Assembly (NCBI RefSeq): GCF_023101765.2
Contig: NC_064231.1
Coordinates: 2,866,501 to 2,930,500, forward strand
Source of the DNA: Spodoptera frugiperda
Lineage: Eukaryota > Arthropoda > Insecta > Lepidoptera > Noctuidae
Direction of reading: 5' to 3'
Length of the DNA: 64,000 nucleotides
Numbering within the stretch: the first letter of the stretch is position 1; each line of letters begins with the position of its first letter. Made by a program: the position numbers and the translations under genes. The notes below the pieces were generated by a model, which saw nothing but the letters and a program-made list of their open reading frames with translations, searched no databases and was not told where the DNA came from. Shown here piece after piece: positions 25,780-38,469 of the stretch.

Positions 25780-25985
25780 GTTAATGCGAGCGGGGGTCTT
25801 GAGAAACGTTGTACGTAGAATGGAGAGCGGGCACAGTATGACAGCCCTGTCAGTGAGCGGCAAGGGTGCAGTCAAGCGCACTATATTATATTCCGAACAC
25901 AATGCAGTCTGCTGCCACTGGTACACGCGAACGCAAAACGCTTCCGTACCGACGTTTAAGGCTGCTAACTAGCTTGTACCGAGTA
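25780..25985. other. GC-richer patch, possible regulatory DNA
   Basis: About 200 bp of distinctly higher GC holds an inverted pair TGACAG/CTGTCA with a 2-nt spacer and an initiator-like TCAGTG (about 25848). Overlapping ORFs of 65-110 codons on both strands have no recognised domain, so coding is not supported. It could be an enhancer or an alternative start for the gene at 28.3 kb. Confidence 0.25.
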
Positions 25986-26644
25986 CAGCCGAGAAAATTA
26001 ATGGTTAGGAAGCTAAAGTTCAAAATAATTACACGTCATTTACGTACGGTGATATTTGATATCAAGTGGTTTGTTATGACGATTGTGAATCTATTTATTA
26101 AAACGAAAAAAAGATTTTTCTCATGGATAACATTAGTTTGTTGTAAAGTATTGTGGATTTCATACCAAAGGTCACTTAAAACACGACTATTTCATTGACA
26201 AGTACGACTAATTCAATCTGCAACCATTTGAAGTATCCGATAACCGAAATATTCTATACGGAACATAATATCTAGTCTCCTAGTACTAATAAATATTAAA
26301 TTAAACATGTAAAAGTTACTAACATCTGTAACAAGGTAAACACTAAGTTCGTTCGACGCGTGAAAATGGTTGCTCACCCTTTATCCGAAGTTACACCTTA
26401 ATTACTTGGAAGTCTGCGGAACTGAGGAGATGTAACAAGTTCCACACATTCACTGCACACGAGACTCAGCTAACGAACTTTCTGGAAACTCTTTACACGC
26501 GCCAAACTTCTCTTTAGTAATCAATTTGTTTTGTCTAACTACAAAACTTTTGATAACTTCTTAGTTTTAACGACATTTAAGCCAACACAAACTTGAAGTA
26601 TCTACAATCTAGATATTGTCAACTGTACTACCCATAATTATTTT

Positions 26645-26832
26645 ATAACTTGCTACTTCCGCGCGGTTTCACCTGCACTGTTTGGTTCCTATTGATCGGG
26701 GCGTGATAATTTATAGCCTATAACTTTCCTTGAAAAATGCGCTATCCAACACAAAAAGAATTATTCAAATCGGACCAGTAGTTCCGGAGATTAGCGCGTT
26801 CAAACAAACAAACAAACAAACTCTTCTGCTTT
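26645..26832 (+). repeat. Dispersed lepidopteran repeat with CAAA microsatellite
   Basis: Diagnostic blocks are CGCGCGGTTTCACCTGCACT, TCAAATCGGACCAGTAGTTC and GAGATTAGCGCGTTC. A run of CAAA units (about 26801-26820) and CTCTTCTGCTTTATAATATT follow. This is a very common 3'-end sequence in moths and butterflies. Assignment to a Helitron or a non-LTR family is not settled from sequence alone. Confidence 0.6.
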
Positions 26833-27165
26833 ATAATATTAATTAGTAAAGTAAGTATAGATAGCCAAAAGACTTTCGTAAGTTGATTTAAAATAAGGGT
26901 TGTACATAAATTACACGCATCTCGCCGCGTTTATTTGCGTATGTAAATAGGATTAACACAAAGTACACAACGGTAAATAAATACGACAGAACCAGGGCGA
27001 AATAACCAAAATCAACAATCTCGATACAGATTACAGACACGTGTATGATATTATTTGAATAAACCGTTTTGACTGATAAGCTGTTTTGATGACAAACGGC
27101 TTTAGGCATTAATAAAGTTATTGTTATAATTGAGACATTTTTTTACAGAAACCTAAAAAAATTAA

Positions 27166-27318
27166 GAGAGGAATATCATCAAATGACTTCTCCTTGGGCG
27201 ATGCGAGAGGAGTGTCAGACTGTCACTGACTAAAAACCACTCCCTTCCTACTCCTGCTTTTCGAGCCGGAGCCCCGATAAACCTGATAAGTAGTCCGCAG
27301 CTCCGGATAACTAACCAC
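27166..27318 (+). repeat. SINE-like family A, copy 5
   Basis: Head ATATCATCAAATGACTTCTC, middle GTGTCAGACTGTCACTGACT, tail TTTCGAGCCGGAGCCCC, then GTAGTCCGCAGCTCCGGAT. Confidence 0.75.
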
Positions 27319-27319
27319 T

Positions 27320-28241
27320 TTAGGGCTTGAAATGAACTAATAGTAAGATTACAAAAGCGAAAACTAACGTTTCAGTAACGAAGTATAAAAATTATACATC
27401 TAAGAAAGATTAGCGGTTGTAACTTTTTCGCTCGCTTGTCCAAACTATGAAGGGAAGTTGTTACCCTAGTCCGTACATTGGTTACGGTACACAGCCTCCG
27501 TTCTTTATCACCGCCATTGTTACCGACACACCACACAGAATTAATATCTAACGTATTTCTTGCAGCATTTGAGAAATTCACTTTCACGATAATGTTCGGC
27601 TAGATAGTTTCAAAATGCAAGCGTACATTGTGACGTTTACAACTAGAACACTGTATTTGTCTTAAAATTCTGTCGCTTTTTTTATTTATTCCTTGTATTT
27701 TTATTTTATTTGCAACATCAATCTTCTCTCCCTGTATTGCTAAAGTACACGCGGGAATAGGGAATCGACAATTCCTTTTGAGAACACTACGAGCAAATAC
27801 AGTCTATTTGTATTCAAATTTCATTTCCAACCAAATTGAATTCCTCGTATTTGCTAGTAGTATGATTGTTTGGACAATCTTGTTAAGACAATTGAGAAAC
27901 GTATCGGATCTTGTAATATGTAGACTGTAGCTCTAATGTTTGCCGTGGCCCGTATGTCTATTCACAGGTAAATGACAATTAGGTAAGGGAAGTGGGACAA
28001 CTCATTATATCTGCAGGCGATGTGCTTGTTACTTAGGTACTGTGTCTAGAAATCTGTTCAGTCGGTGTGACAAAAACGTGGGCCATATCGTCTATTGTGT
28101 TATCTTTGTACATTATTGGATTCTGTGACAATTGATACATCGGACTGAGCTTCTAGAATGTTAATGTGTTCTATCATCGAGCCTCTTTCATTGCTTATTG
28201 TATTGTTCACGTAGTAAAATCATATTTTTCCCTCTTTCCAG
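27320..28241. other. Non-coding, probable intron 3' end
   Basis: No gene is seen. The stretch ends in a good splice acceptor (TTTTTCCCTCTTTCCAG, last base 28241), so at least its distal part is probably the last intron of the downstream gene. Confidence 0.45.
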
Positions 28242-28304
28242 ATCTCATGATGAGGTGTCTGTGATCGCACATTACATCGGGCGGGTGCTGCGCCTTCGAT
28301 CACC
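28242..28304 (+). promoter_or_regulatory. 5' UTR part of coding exon, with 5-codon uORF
   Basis: The exon should begin at 28242, right after the acceptor. Two consecutive ATGs at 28247 and 28250 open an upstream ORF that ends at the TGA 28262-28264 (Met-Met-Arg-Cys-Leu), 40 bp before the main start. An in-frame stop (28251-28253) shows that the main ORF does not extend upstream within this exon. The main start has the favourable context CACCATGA. Confidence 0.55.
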
Positions 28305-28760
28305 ATGACGTCCGAGCGGGCCATCCCCCACCTGCGGGACATCTTCGGTCTCAACCAGCAGTACGACGGCAAGACCTTCGACGACAATGACGACAAAACT
28401 AAAAAGTCCAGGAAAAAGAAGGAAGACTACCGCACGTACCCCAACGGCGACGTGAAGACGTTGGAGAGACACCTCAGTATGAAGAAGACTATCAGGAAAA
28501 AGATCATGCGTGACCTTCAGCAGGCGTTCGTTGAAGACCCTAACGAGTTTAAGGTCGAGAATACGAGCCCTGAGAAACTGAAGGCTGAGTTGAGCGCTGA
28601 AGCTGTGAAAATCGAGAAAAATGTTCGTAAGAACGATCCGACGTTCCTAGACATCCTGCGAGGGGAGACGCGGGGCGAGGAGGCGAGGGAGGAGCAGCCG
28701 CCCGCCGAGAAGACCAGCTTCTGGCGGCGGCTCACCATGAAGAACAAGAACAAGAGATAA
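28305..28760 (+). CDS. Lysine-rich 151-residue protein, family not recognised
   Basis: This is a complete single-exon ORF with GC content well above its flanks and a clean Kozak context, so I regard it as a real gene. The protein opens with MTSERAIPHLRDIFGLNQ, followed by an acidic/lysine cluster (about residues 20-40: DDNDDKTKKSRKKK). A charged segment follows that should be helical (about 50-75, containing ERHLSMKKTIRKKIMRDLQQ), then a region rich in Glu and Lys (about 80-110). The tail is basic (about 136-151), with SFWRRL before a run of Lys, Asn and Arg. There is no signal peptide or membrane segment, so it is probably intracellular. The basic clusters could be nuclear localisation signals or contacts to acidic partners, which is inference. 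The start is fixed by an in-frame upstream stop. The 5' UTR is spliced and the promoter may lie near 24.7 kb or further upstream. I cannot assign a function. Confidence 0.75.
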   Translation: MTSERAIPHLRDIFGLNQQYDGKTFDDNDDKTKKSRKKKEDYRTYPNGDVKTLERHLSMKKTIRKKIMRDLQQAFVEDPNEFKVENTSPEKLKAELSAEAVKIEKNVRKNDPTFLDILRGETRGEEAREEQPPAEKTSFWRRLTMKNKNKR

Positions 28761-29240
28761 GGCGCGAGCCGAGCCGCGCCTCGCTCCGTACCGACTCGCG
28801 ACTGACCGGTAGCAACTACTATTTATTGTCAACTTTTTGATCACTGTATTGATATCGAACCTTTTTGATCATGTTTACATAACATTTTATATCTGTACGC
28901 ATAATAAATCTATCGTTGTATTGCTTATGAATCCTTCTAGTTGTTATAATAGAGTCAAATATTATAAGCTCACGAGAGATTTCTGATAGGCTACGCGCTA
29001 AGTTATTTCTAAGTTATGGTGGGAACGGAGCGAGGCGTTACAGTATCCTCGGCTATTGTTACTTATTATAAAAATTAATATCTCGTTCTACATGTGATGT
29101 AACGTTAAGTCGACTAAGTTAAGTGTAAGTGAACTTAGGCTAAGTATTACGTAAGCGGCGATTGTGTAAGGTAGGCTCGTGGCAATTCCTTGTTGTGACA
29201 GTTTTTAATTATTGTAATGCAATATAAATAATTTTACACA
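28761..29240 (+). other. 3' UTR and poly(A) signals of the 28.3-kb gene
   Basis: The stop codon is followed by a short GC-rich stretch and then AT-rich sequence. AATAAA occurs at 28903-28908. A weaker AATATA near 29220 is followed by GTGTGTTTT-type GU-rich sequence, so an alternative longer 3' UTR to about 29250 is possible. Confidence 0.45.
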
Positions 29241-29249
29241 TTTATTCGT

Positions 29250-31055
29250 GTGTTTTATTGAACCAGCCTCGTATGTAACCTTGCAAAAGTTCCAGGTACC
29301 TACAATTAAACAGGGAAGGACTTTCTACCCAGTGTTATTCAAAGAAATATTATGTAGTTTATATTCACAGTCCATTATATCTAAACAAAACATCAGTAGA
29401 CACCTACAATAAATAAAAGTTATGTAGTGTTTCACATTCTGGAAACAAATCTGATCAATCAAGAAAAGTTTTATGATTCGAGGGAAAATCATCGTTTGCT
29501 TTTTCAGTTTAAACTTTCAACAATCTAAAGTATTATAATAGTAAAAGTAGTAATGACTTCATCTGTCATATTGGACTACTAATATAAAAGATCACCAATG
29601 GTGATGCAGGTTCAACAAGCGCTGTGCTCACCTCTGCTACCATACTATCTCTACTATCTCTACTATCCATAACATCTAAAGAAAATTTCTCTGAGAAATA
29701 AATAGATATTAAAAACCTCTAAAAGTAACCTATTTTAGGTATATCCCTTTATTCTTGTGTTTATAATTCAAACTTATCTACTTTGGTTATTGCAACGCCA
29801 TCAATTGAGCGTGTTTAAGAAGTAGGTTTTACTAATGATGTATACAGAGGGCGCTTCTAGCAGACTTACATTCTAATTGGAAAAGGCCCAGTAAGTATTT
29901 TAAATATTTTTGCATTCAACCCTTGTTCCTAGATACCCTTCAAGTTAATCAGATAAGGGTTCAACTAACTTTATGTAATGGACATGCTAACTTCGATTTA
30001 ATTTAACTTCTACATTGTCCCCTAGATGGCAGGGTTATAAAAATTGTATTGAAACCATCAAAATCTCCATTTCAAATAACAACGCCATCTATTTGAACAC
30101 TAATGAAATAGTTTGAGAAAGTTTTACAATGATGAACACATAGATGGCGCTGGCTACCATTATTTGCAATGTCCTCTTTGACCGGTCACCTACCTATGTG
30201 GCAGCTGAGATATGCCGGTGATATAAAACAAAACAAACAATAATTATCTCTGGAGTTAGGTCCTTGATAGCACTTTCTAGATTAATAAACGTTACGTTAT
30301 AGGACCTGCTTACTTTTTAATAAGTTGCAAGTATAAGAAAAAGCATCTATTATTGAGTTGTATTATTCTGAAATTCTAGGCCACCCGTTATACACGATTG
30401 TGCGTGACGTACCTATAAGGCAATAAGCTAATGCCTTTTTTCAGAAAAAAAATTCAAAGTGTATTATTACTGAGTATTACCCCGCTTTTACTCTGAAAAA
30501 AATAATAAATACTTGGGTATTTGTTATATACTCTATACTATTTACTCAGTATTTATCCATTCTGAGTTCCTATTTATCCAAAAAGTCGCCCATCTGTATG
30601 ATGAAGAGCATAATTTGCACACCTCTATCTTGTGAAGGGCGTGATTCTATCTATGCACTATACAGAAGTCTAATAGACAGAAAATTCCTTGTTTACAAAT
30701 GTTTGGCCTAAGGAAACCAACAACAATAATTACCCTTTTAGTAGGTTTGCTTTTAACTAGCGGTCTTTTTTACAACCAGATAGATATGTAGGCTATTTGA
30801 TATTTAGAGACTCGGGCTCGATTTCCAGGATTACTAGGGTTCAGATTAGCAAAGGATTATTAGGATTTTCTCGACTTTTCGAAATTTTCTGTGATAGAAC
30901 GTAGTCGTAGTAATAGGAAAGCGGTAGGTAAGTATATTGAAGTATCTAACCTATAACATAACTGGTGAAAAGTGTGGGGGTTACATTGTACCCATTTGTG
31001 CACATCTACCTAGATAGTATAGTTCCGAGAATAAATAAAGCCTTCTTTTTCTTTT
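29250..31055. other. Intergenic DNA with CTCF/YY1-like motif cluster
   Basis: No gene is seen. Within 300 bp lie AGAGGGCGC (29846-29854), TAGATGGCAG (30023-30032), CGCCATCT (30083-30090) and TAGATGGCGC (30141-30150). The first and last resemble published insect CTCF-type cores. A three-unit TACTATCTC run occurs near 29642. Confidence 0.35.
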
Positions 31056-31059
31056 AAAT

Positions 31060-31205
31060 GGAGGAAAATCATCCAATAACTTCTCCCGCCTAAGGCTAGG
31101 CGAGAGGGAGTGTCAGACTCTCACTGACTAAAAACCACCCCGTTCCTATTCCTGCTTTTCGAGCCGGAGCCCGGTAACCCGCTAGGTAGTCCGCAGCTCG
31201 GGAAT
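31060..31205 (+). repeat. SINE-like family A, copy 6
   Basis: This is close to the consensus deduced from the other copies: GAGGAAAATCATCCAATAAC, GTGTCAGACTCTCACTGACT, GAGCCGGAGCCC and GCTAGGTAGTCCGCAGCTC. It is the last family A copy before the repeat-built block at 33-59 kb. Confidence 0.8.
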
Positions 31206-31714
31206 AAAGGCTTGACGTTTAGATATTAATTGATACCTACTTAGATGCTTATCATTGCCAATACTTACTCTCCTTATCTAATACTTACGAATCTCCTCTC
31301 CTCCACTCCAGAAAGGTTTGCAGACATAACTCCATGTAACTGCTTCACCAGCATTTATTGTATTGTGTATGTGTGTGTTGTGTCAAAAATATTCAACATT
31401 TATTTCATCTCATTTATCTCTCAAGAACATTAATGTTTAACTACTGCAGTAGTATTTTCAAAGTTATTAAGATTACATTGTGTGTTTGTGTGTAAGGTTA
31501 GGAAACTTTTGTTTCCAAAATATGCAATATTTATTGATAAAGGGTTTTTCATACATAGAGCCAATGAAAAAGATTTTGATTGTATCAAGTTTACTTTTGA
31601 ATAAAGAATCATTTAATTTAATATTTCTAAAAAGAATTCTCTAATATTCTTTTTCATAGGCTCTTTGCACTTTTGAATATTAGGATAAAAAATTCAAACA
31701 ACAGATAGGTTTAA
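31206..31714. other. AT-rich intergenic DNA, no gene seen
   Basis: ORFs of 60-62 codons on both strands have no recognisable domain or splice context. No repeat was recognised. Confidence 0.45.
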
Positions 31715-31845
31715 TAAAATTCATTTATTTATTTATCATTTTTGTACATTTATTTATTTTTTTACTCTACCACCGGTTCGGAACCTACAATCGACTGAGA
31801 AGAACCGGCAAGAAACTCAGTAGATTTGTTTTTTTTTAATGGAAA
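31715..31845 (+). repeat. Dispersed repeat fragment (ATTT run plus conserved tail)
   Basis: ATTT-rich sequence is followed by CACCGGTTCGGAACCTAC, then AGAAGAACCGGCAAGAAACT and CAGTAG before a poly-T. From memory this block is common in lepidopteran genomes. The family is uncertain. Confidence 0.45.
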
Positions 31846-34800
31846 GACAGTCGTTTACCTAAGTCAACCTATCGGGGAGCTACGTTTTACATGAAAAACT
31901 TAAAACCCCATACATTTTAAGTACCCCACAGATAATTAATAATAGCAAATTCAAAAAAGAGGGCTTCGAATGGGACTTTGTTTGAGATACCCTACCTATG
32001 CACTTAAAAAAATTAATTAAAAAAATATTGTGACGGAATAGGATTAAGTGGGTATAGAAAGCCTTTAAAGGGAGGGGAGTATGTCCTCTACGGTCTTGTA
32101 AGTCAGTCATTTGAAGAAAAAAAAATAATAAAACAAAATTTGTAAACCCCAAAATCGACAGGAAATAAGGCACTTGTGAAAAATAGTGGACCTGGCATCT
32201 TTCAATAGAAGATTTTGAAAATAAGTTATAAATATTGAAGAATCCTTGTGTTGAATAGTTAGTAAAATTCTCGAGAATTTTCTAGCTAACAAGTTACGAT
32301 TTAGTCCATGGTAATTTTACCAGGAAAGTAAAAACTATTCAGGGGAGATCTTCAAATACGGTAAGATAAGGTATTGAAATTTCGAAAATAAAATATAACC
32401 TAAACCATATCTAGAAGAACGAGACTGATAATCGCCAAAAATAAGACATTTTAGGCCTACCTGACTACTATAGCTTTCGACTAAGCATCTAATACCTAGC
32501 CTAGCTAATTCATCTCGTCCACTTAAATAAATTTAATTCGTTTAGCGACGATTTCTTAATATTAATCTATAAACTAAAATATTATAGATAATTTATATCT
32601 AATAATATCTCAATTATAGCGAAAACTAAAAGCTTTTGTTGGTAACTTCATTCATAGAGTAACTGCAAACGATGCAGTATCTATTGGTAGAATGTCAATA
32701 GGATCTAGGAATAGTTATCAAGTCAAGTCGAATTGTATTAGTAAGTAGATAAAGTCTAAATTCTATTGACTAGAAATAGCAATGGTATCTATTGCTAGTT
32801 TATAAATAATTCCAATATAAAAAGTCAAGTCGAAGCAATTCTTATTCAAGCGGAATAAATTATGTTAAAGTAAAACAATTTGCATAAAAAATCATTTGTC
32901 ATTAAATAAGAAGTAGAAATAATAAAAGTCAATGTTGTTAAAAAAGTTAAAATATTCTGTTCAAGTAGAAATTCTTATAGTCTTAGGAAAAATCAAGTAT
33001 TTACACAAAGGGAAACAAAATTGAGACTTTGATTACTAATGATTTATTATAATCACTTTTACAACGATTTACAGAACGTCAAAGAATTGTATTTTTCAAA
33101 AATTGTAAAATATATTATTTTATAAAAAACATTTTCTTTTGTAAATAAAATTAAGAATTCGTTCGGGGACAGATAAAACAATCGAGACAATACTATCATA
33201 TGAATATGATCAATTCTAGTACAAAAATATAATTACTTCATTAAAAAAACGTACATAAATTATTGATTAAGTGTTTGATTTTCAAATAAGAATAATATTC
33301 GAGTTCCTTCGAGTATTTGGTAGAGAATCGCAATCAAGGGCATGAAATCCGAAGCGAATGACTTTGCTAACACTAATATCCTAAAAACTAGACTGTAATA
33401 CTATTTACTTAATGTTAAAATTGCAAAAAAATACAGTATTTAGCAGCCAAAATTCTACGTCTAAGTAATACTTCTAGAGTTTATCAATATGTGAACCTTA
33501 TTTAGCTGTTATCCTACAACCTAAGTATAGCAGGAAAAGCCTCGCCTGAGAGTTTAGTAGTTTGAATCTAAGCCTGCCAACAAATTAGGCTTCTTCCAGA
33601 TTCGTTTTATGGAGTCTAGATACGGACATCCTGAATCTACGGCCTGTTTAAACCCTAAAACCCAGGGGCTACCATCCTACCTACCTAGTGGAACTAACAT
33701 AAGCTTATTGTATGAGTCGTCTACTTAATGCTATCGTATTCTGGGTATATCTTAACTATACTAGACTGTACATATGTCGTACATAATACCTACGCTACCT
33801 TAGTCCTATAACGATTTAACTCTAGCATATTGTAAGATGTCAAACACTGAATGTGATAAATATTAATAACATATCCTAATCATAAAATAATCTAAGTCAT
33901 CGCCCGGTTTATTGTGCTCACTCTCAAAACTACACGTTAGGTACTCTATAAGATCTAGTTACATTGGAACTCCGTTCGCAACTTACATCTCTAATTCATG
34001 TACTAAATAAAACTTAGTGATGTGAATGTAATACATAAAAACTATGAGAATAAACTATGTTTATAAATATATTCTGACCCCTCACTCAAATAATAGACAA
34101 CGTAATCAACTTTTGTAAACTTTAAACATTGAACGACTTACATGTCCTAATACATTATAGTTAAATCAGTTTCAGAAACATTTGAATTACAAAGATAGAT
34201 ATAGCTAGTGAATATATATAAAGTTATACCTAGTTTACCTAGATAGATAAATCTCATATTCGCCTCATGAGTTAACTGCTGCCAAGTTTTGTTCTTAGAC
34301 TTTTGAAACTAACATCGCTGCCTACGATCCGTTGGTAATAAGCCTGCCTGACGCCGCCAACATAATAATAAAACATCTGAAAAATTAAATAAGTTTGCAA
34401 TAGTTAAATCTAGCTCCGACCTCCTTAGTCTCGGTGTTAAATGATTTTTCTAAATAGAAACGTAAAAGTGAGTTAGTAGAATTAACACTAACGTAATACT
34501 AAGCATCTCCGGTATTTAAGTGTATCTGTCCTCTACGTGGACCAAATGATGACTGGTGATGCGACTTTGGACCATTTCAATGAATGGGAGGCATTATATT
34601 CTAACATGCTTTGTGTTTTGTAAAATGAGTGCTAATCATTAAACTATTAGTGTGTGGTTTTAATTTAACAAACTAATTCGTTTGAATTGTTTTTAATTAA
34701 TAATATCCTTAATTCTGCTAATAATTTTACTGTCGAATGTAGTCGGTCATGTCATTTGTTACAAGTGGAATATTATGAGAACGAGAACTGACGCACACGT

Positions 34801-37800
34801 TGTTATACGCGCGAGAAATAATTTATTTATTTGTTTATATAATTATTTGCTTTCGACAATGTAAAACTTAGCAGAACTGGGCACCACATAGCAATAAAAA
34901 AGGGACTCGACAAGTGCCCAATGACGTTAGTGAAATCGCAAATTAATGAAGAAAAATGAAAATAAAAACTATATTTATACCTTGAATTTAATTATTTTGT
35001 TCTAAATTACGGAGGTGTTATTAATACTGGTGAATAACTAGGGTCCATCCTGGGTCGTCCACGAAAACGAGTTGATTAATTGATGAAACTATGTGTTTAT
35101 AGTTTTGTAGATGGGACAGGCGGCCATGTTGGAAACGACGGAACCTTACGGGGTCTGCAGGAAAAGCGATGGCATTAAATACGTGAACAGTTTAGTTTAG
35201 CTCCTGAAATAATATTAAAGAAAAAATATATATTACATAAGAGTATTTTAAAAATATTACTAGATATCATCGAGCAGTGTAAAATATATAATTATGTAAA
35301 AAAACGGTGTATCTAAACCGGTCCCGCTAAAATTGTGTTGTGTATTCTGAATGTATTTCAAGCGTGGAGACACAAATCCCAATGCATATTAAGAACAATA
35401 AATCTTTAAAAATACAAAATATTTAATTATGTATATTAATTAGTAACGATAAGCGTACTTTTTAGAGGAATATGTACAGCTGTTAAAATAGTACATTAAT
35501 AATAATATCACATCGCGCCCATGAAGCAAAATAAATAAAAACAAAACGTTTCGCGCCAAATTGGACATAGACAAAAAAGAAACCGACGTTCCAAAATTCA
35601 AATTAAAAAATAAACGAAGATCACTTTTTGACATGCTACAGGTGGACAATTATTTCGAAGCACATAGAAAAACTAATTTCAATTCATTAAAAATCAAATA
35701 AATAATTAGAAAATTCAAGTAACGTGAATATTTCATGCTGATCAGATTGCGTTAACGTAAAATATTTGGCAACGTTGAACTTTTTACTTTTTAATATGAA
35801 TTAAATAATTTAAATGTGCTTTTAGGAAAATGATTAGGATATAGTGCCTATTCTACCACGATATTTTATCTATGTGTGCGTTCATCTAAATGTAATTGTG
35901 TGTTTACTATGTAAGTAAAATTAGAGTGTATAAAAAATCCGTGAATGATTATAAATGTAGTCATTGACGATACGTATAGTCTTTACGTGAAATAAAATCA
36001 TTATAAAACCTATAAAAAATTGCTTTATCTTGTCAAATTCTATTAATACAATTCGTTTTTCTATATTGTTCAATTTATTTTTAATTAATCCAATGTATGG
36101 TATTTTCTATTTTTAGAAATTATAGTTATTGAATTTTTCCTAACTCAATTTTCCAAATTTAACCATTTGAGCATAATGGATTTTACCAAATTCAATCATT
36201 CCATAGGACGGATTTTGGTGATAGAACAATATAGTCATGTTTTTGTCATTTTAAATCCAATATTAGAAAAGAAAGGATCTTTTTTTAATTTCAGAGATTC
36301 CAAAGATTGGATATGGCATTCTAAAACTTTATGCTATATTTATTAATCATTTTGTTTTTTGTTTTTACAATGATTGTCAGCTATTCCGTCTTTCTTTATA
36401 TTGTATTTTGTCAAAACTGTAGTTCCAAATATTGTGTATAGCCTTCTAAAACGTAATTATGTTATACTAATAGTTCTTCTATTTATTGTTTTTTATATAA
36501 ATTGACAAATATTTCTTTGCCGAACGTTGCCGAATCCAATAATTTCAAATAAGATATTTGTAAAACTGTTTAAATAAAAGTATATGGCGTACAATTTTTA
36601 ATAATTTTTGTATTACTTTCGATTTTGTTTTTGAGATAGATAATTTAAAATTTGTCAAATATTTTTTGAGTCAAATAATAATAATAAAAGCCTACAGTCA
36701 AAATAAACGTCGGTATTTTGACATGAGAAGTTATAATTACATTACTATTAAGTTATTTCAATAAACGAATCCCCTGATAATTTAATTTATAAGTTATTTC
36801 ATTTATATACTTTTAAATATTCATTGAATATAATTTATATCGGAAATCGGTGTTATAATATGGAGAATAGTAAATTTTCTTTGGTTATATTGGAGAATAC
36901 CTTTTCGATTCAAATTATACGTATTATATGTAGGCCCTAAGTAACATGAGCAGAAATAATAATAAATAAAATACCTTAAAAATGTCACTTAAATCGAAAC
37001 TATATCTAAAATTAATCCGAATTAACAAACTAATAATTAATATAATGCTATGCTAGGTATATTACTAAAACTAAAAATAAAGTAGGCACGACCTGACGTT
37101 TTTTGACCTAACTTAGGTACGCAACGAAACCTACCTATTACCTAAAAATAGTACCTATACCTACCTACCTACCTAAGTTTAAATAATTTCATTTGACATA
37201 TTTTACCTATCGCACCTAATTGCTATTCTTACGTCCTACCTATTTGATGTGGTTTCAGTGCCTACCTAACAAAAAAAAAGTAAAAAAATAAATAAAAAAA
37301 TAAACATAACGCCGACCCTATTCGGTGTTTTATATTTTACCAGACATTATGTGACCTTCTTAAATTATGTAAACTTATTAAAATAATCGTTATATAAATA
37401 TTCAAATAAATGTATAGATTAGTCGTTATATGTGTATAATATGTATAATATTATACATAGGTATTAATAATTTTTTACTTAATGGTACGTTGATAATCGT
37501 ATATGAACGCTTTTTATTTGCACGTCAACGGTGTAGAAAAATCTGTATCTTATATTTAAACATCGCTGTGATAACTTAAAATTCTAACGCATAATAACTG
37601 TTTAAACTATAAGTAAAAGTAAATAAGTAAGAACGCCTTCCAATTACCAATAAAAATAGTAGAGCAACCCTGTATAATTCACGGGCTCTTTTCCATTAAA
37701 TAATAAAGTATTAAACAAACAAATATGTATGTTTTACAAATCATCAAGATAATACGTGTTCCGTCTGAAATATTATCTTTAAAACTAAACAGCGTAAAGT

Positions 37801-38170
37801 TTTGTTGCGCATCTTGGCTCCACCGCTCTGTAATATAATTTCACTTGTTTTATGTCTCTTTCATTATTATGAATCGAAAAATAACATAACTATCACACAA
37901 CATACGATATATTATGTAAAAAATATCTTATTAATATAGATGAGATATTCAACAAGTTAATCTTGGAAAGTAACTTTAACAACTCTGATGGTGTTGTCAA
38001 GATAAAAATACCTCATACCAGTCAAAATCAAGAAATAAAATGTATTAACGTTCGTAAATTCTTAAAAAAATACTTTGAAATATGTTAAAAAATCCTTTTG
38101 CAATATAAAGAATATAATATGAAGAAAGAAGACGTCAGAATTGAGTCGACATAATATGTGGCTCTTGTGT
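31846..38170. other. AT-rich block with degenerate repeats, no gene seen
   Basis: No ORF above 97 codons is present and none is recognisable. From about 33 kb on I find no SINE or MITE. Old internal repetition is visible: GATTCCAAAGATTGGATATG (36.30 kb) against GTTCCAAATATTGTGTATAG (36.42 kb), each followed by CTTCTAAAA or CATTCTAAAA. Blocks ending in GGGCTCTTT..C at 37.68 and 38.38 kb are about 700 bp apart. A CTAC run lies near 37.16 kb. A GC-richer patch at 35.04-35.18 kb contains a minus-strand acceptor-like TTTTCCTGCAG. Confidence 0.45.
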
Positions 38171-38177
38171 TGCGGCT

Positions 38178-38270
38178 TTAATAGAAACATACGTAGGTAT
38201 GTAGCTATTTATAAGTGAATAAAGTTTCTTCGCCTAAATAAATTATCTAAGTGAAGAAAATATTTTATTC
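38178..38270. repeat. Left direct repeat flanking the 64-bp array block
   Basis: AATAGAAACATACGTAGGTA ... TTTCTTCGCCTAAAT ... ATCTAAGTGAAGAAA is repeated with substitutions at 42.35-42.44 kb, in the same orientation, on the other side of the array. Confidence 0.65.
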
Positions 38271-38469
38271 ACACAGTATTTGCAGTATCTTAAGTAAGTT
38301 TAATATTAAAATAACCGTCATCTTATATTCTATTGTTCCTCTTAAGAAAACGTAAATAAATAAGTAACCCTGAACGATCCATGGGCTCTTTCCTAACATT
38401 TTATTATACGAATTATAAGAGAATAAGTCATGTCGATATAATCATAAGAAGAATAAAAATAACAATTTG

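Noticed and set aside
28272..28844. Antisense ORFs of 65-78 codons across the 151-residue gene
   Set aside because: They are shadows of the GC-rich plus-strand coding exon, without a start context or domain of their own.
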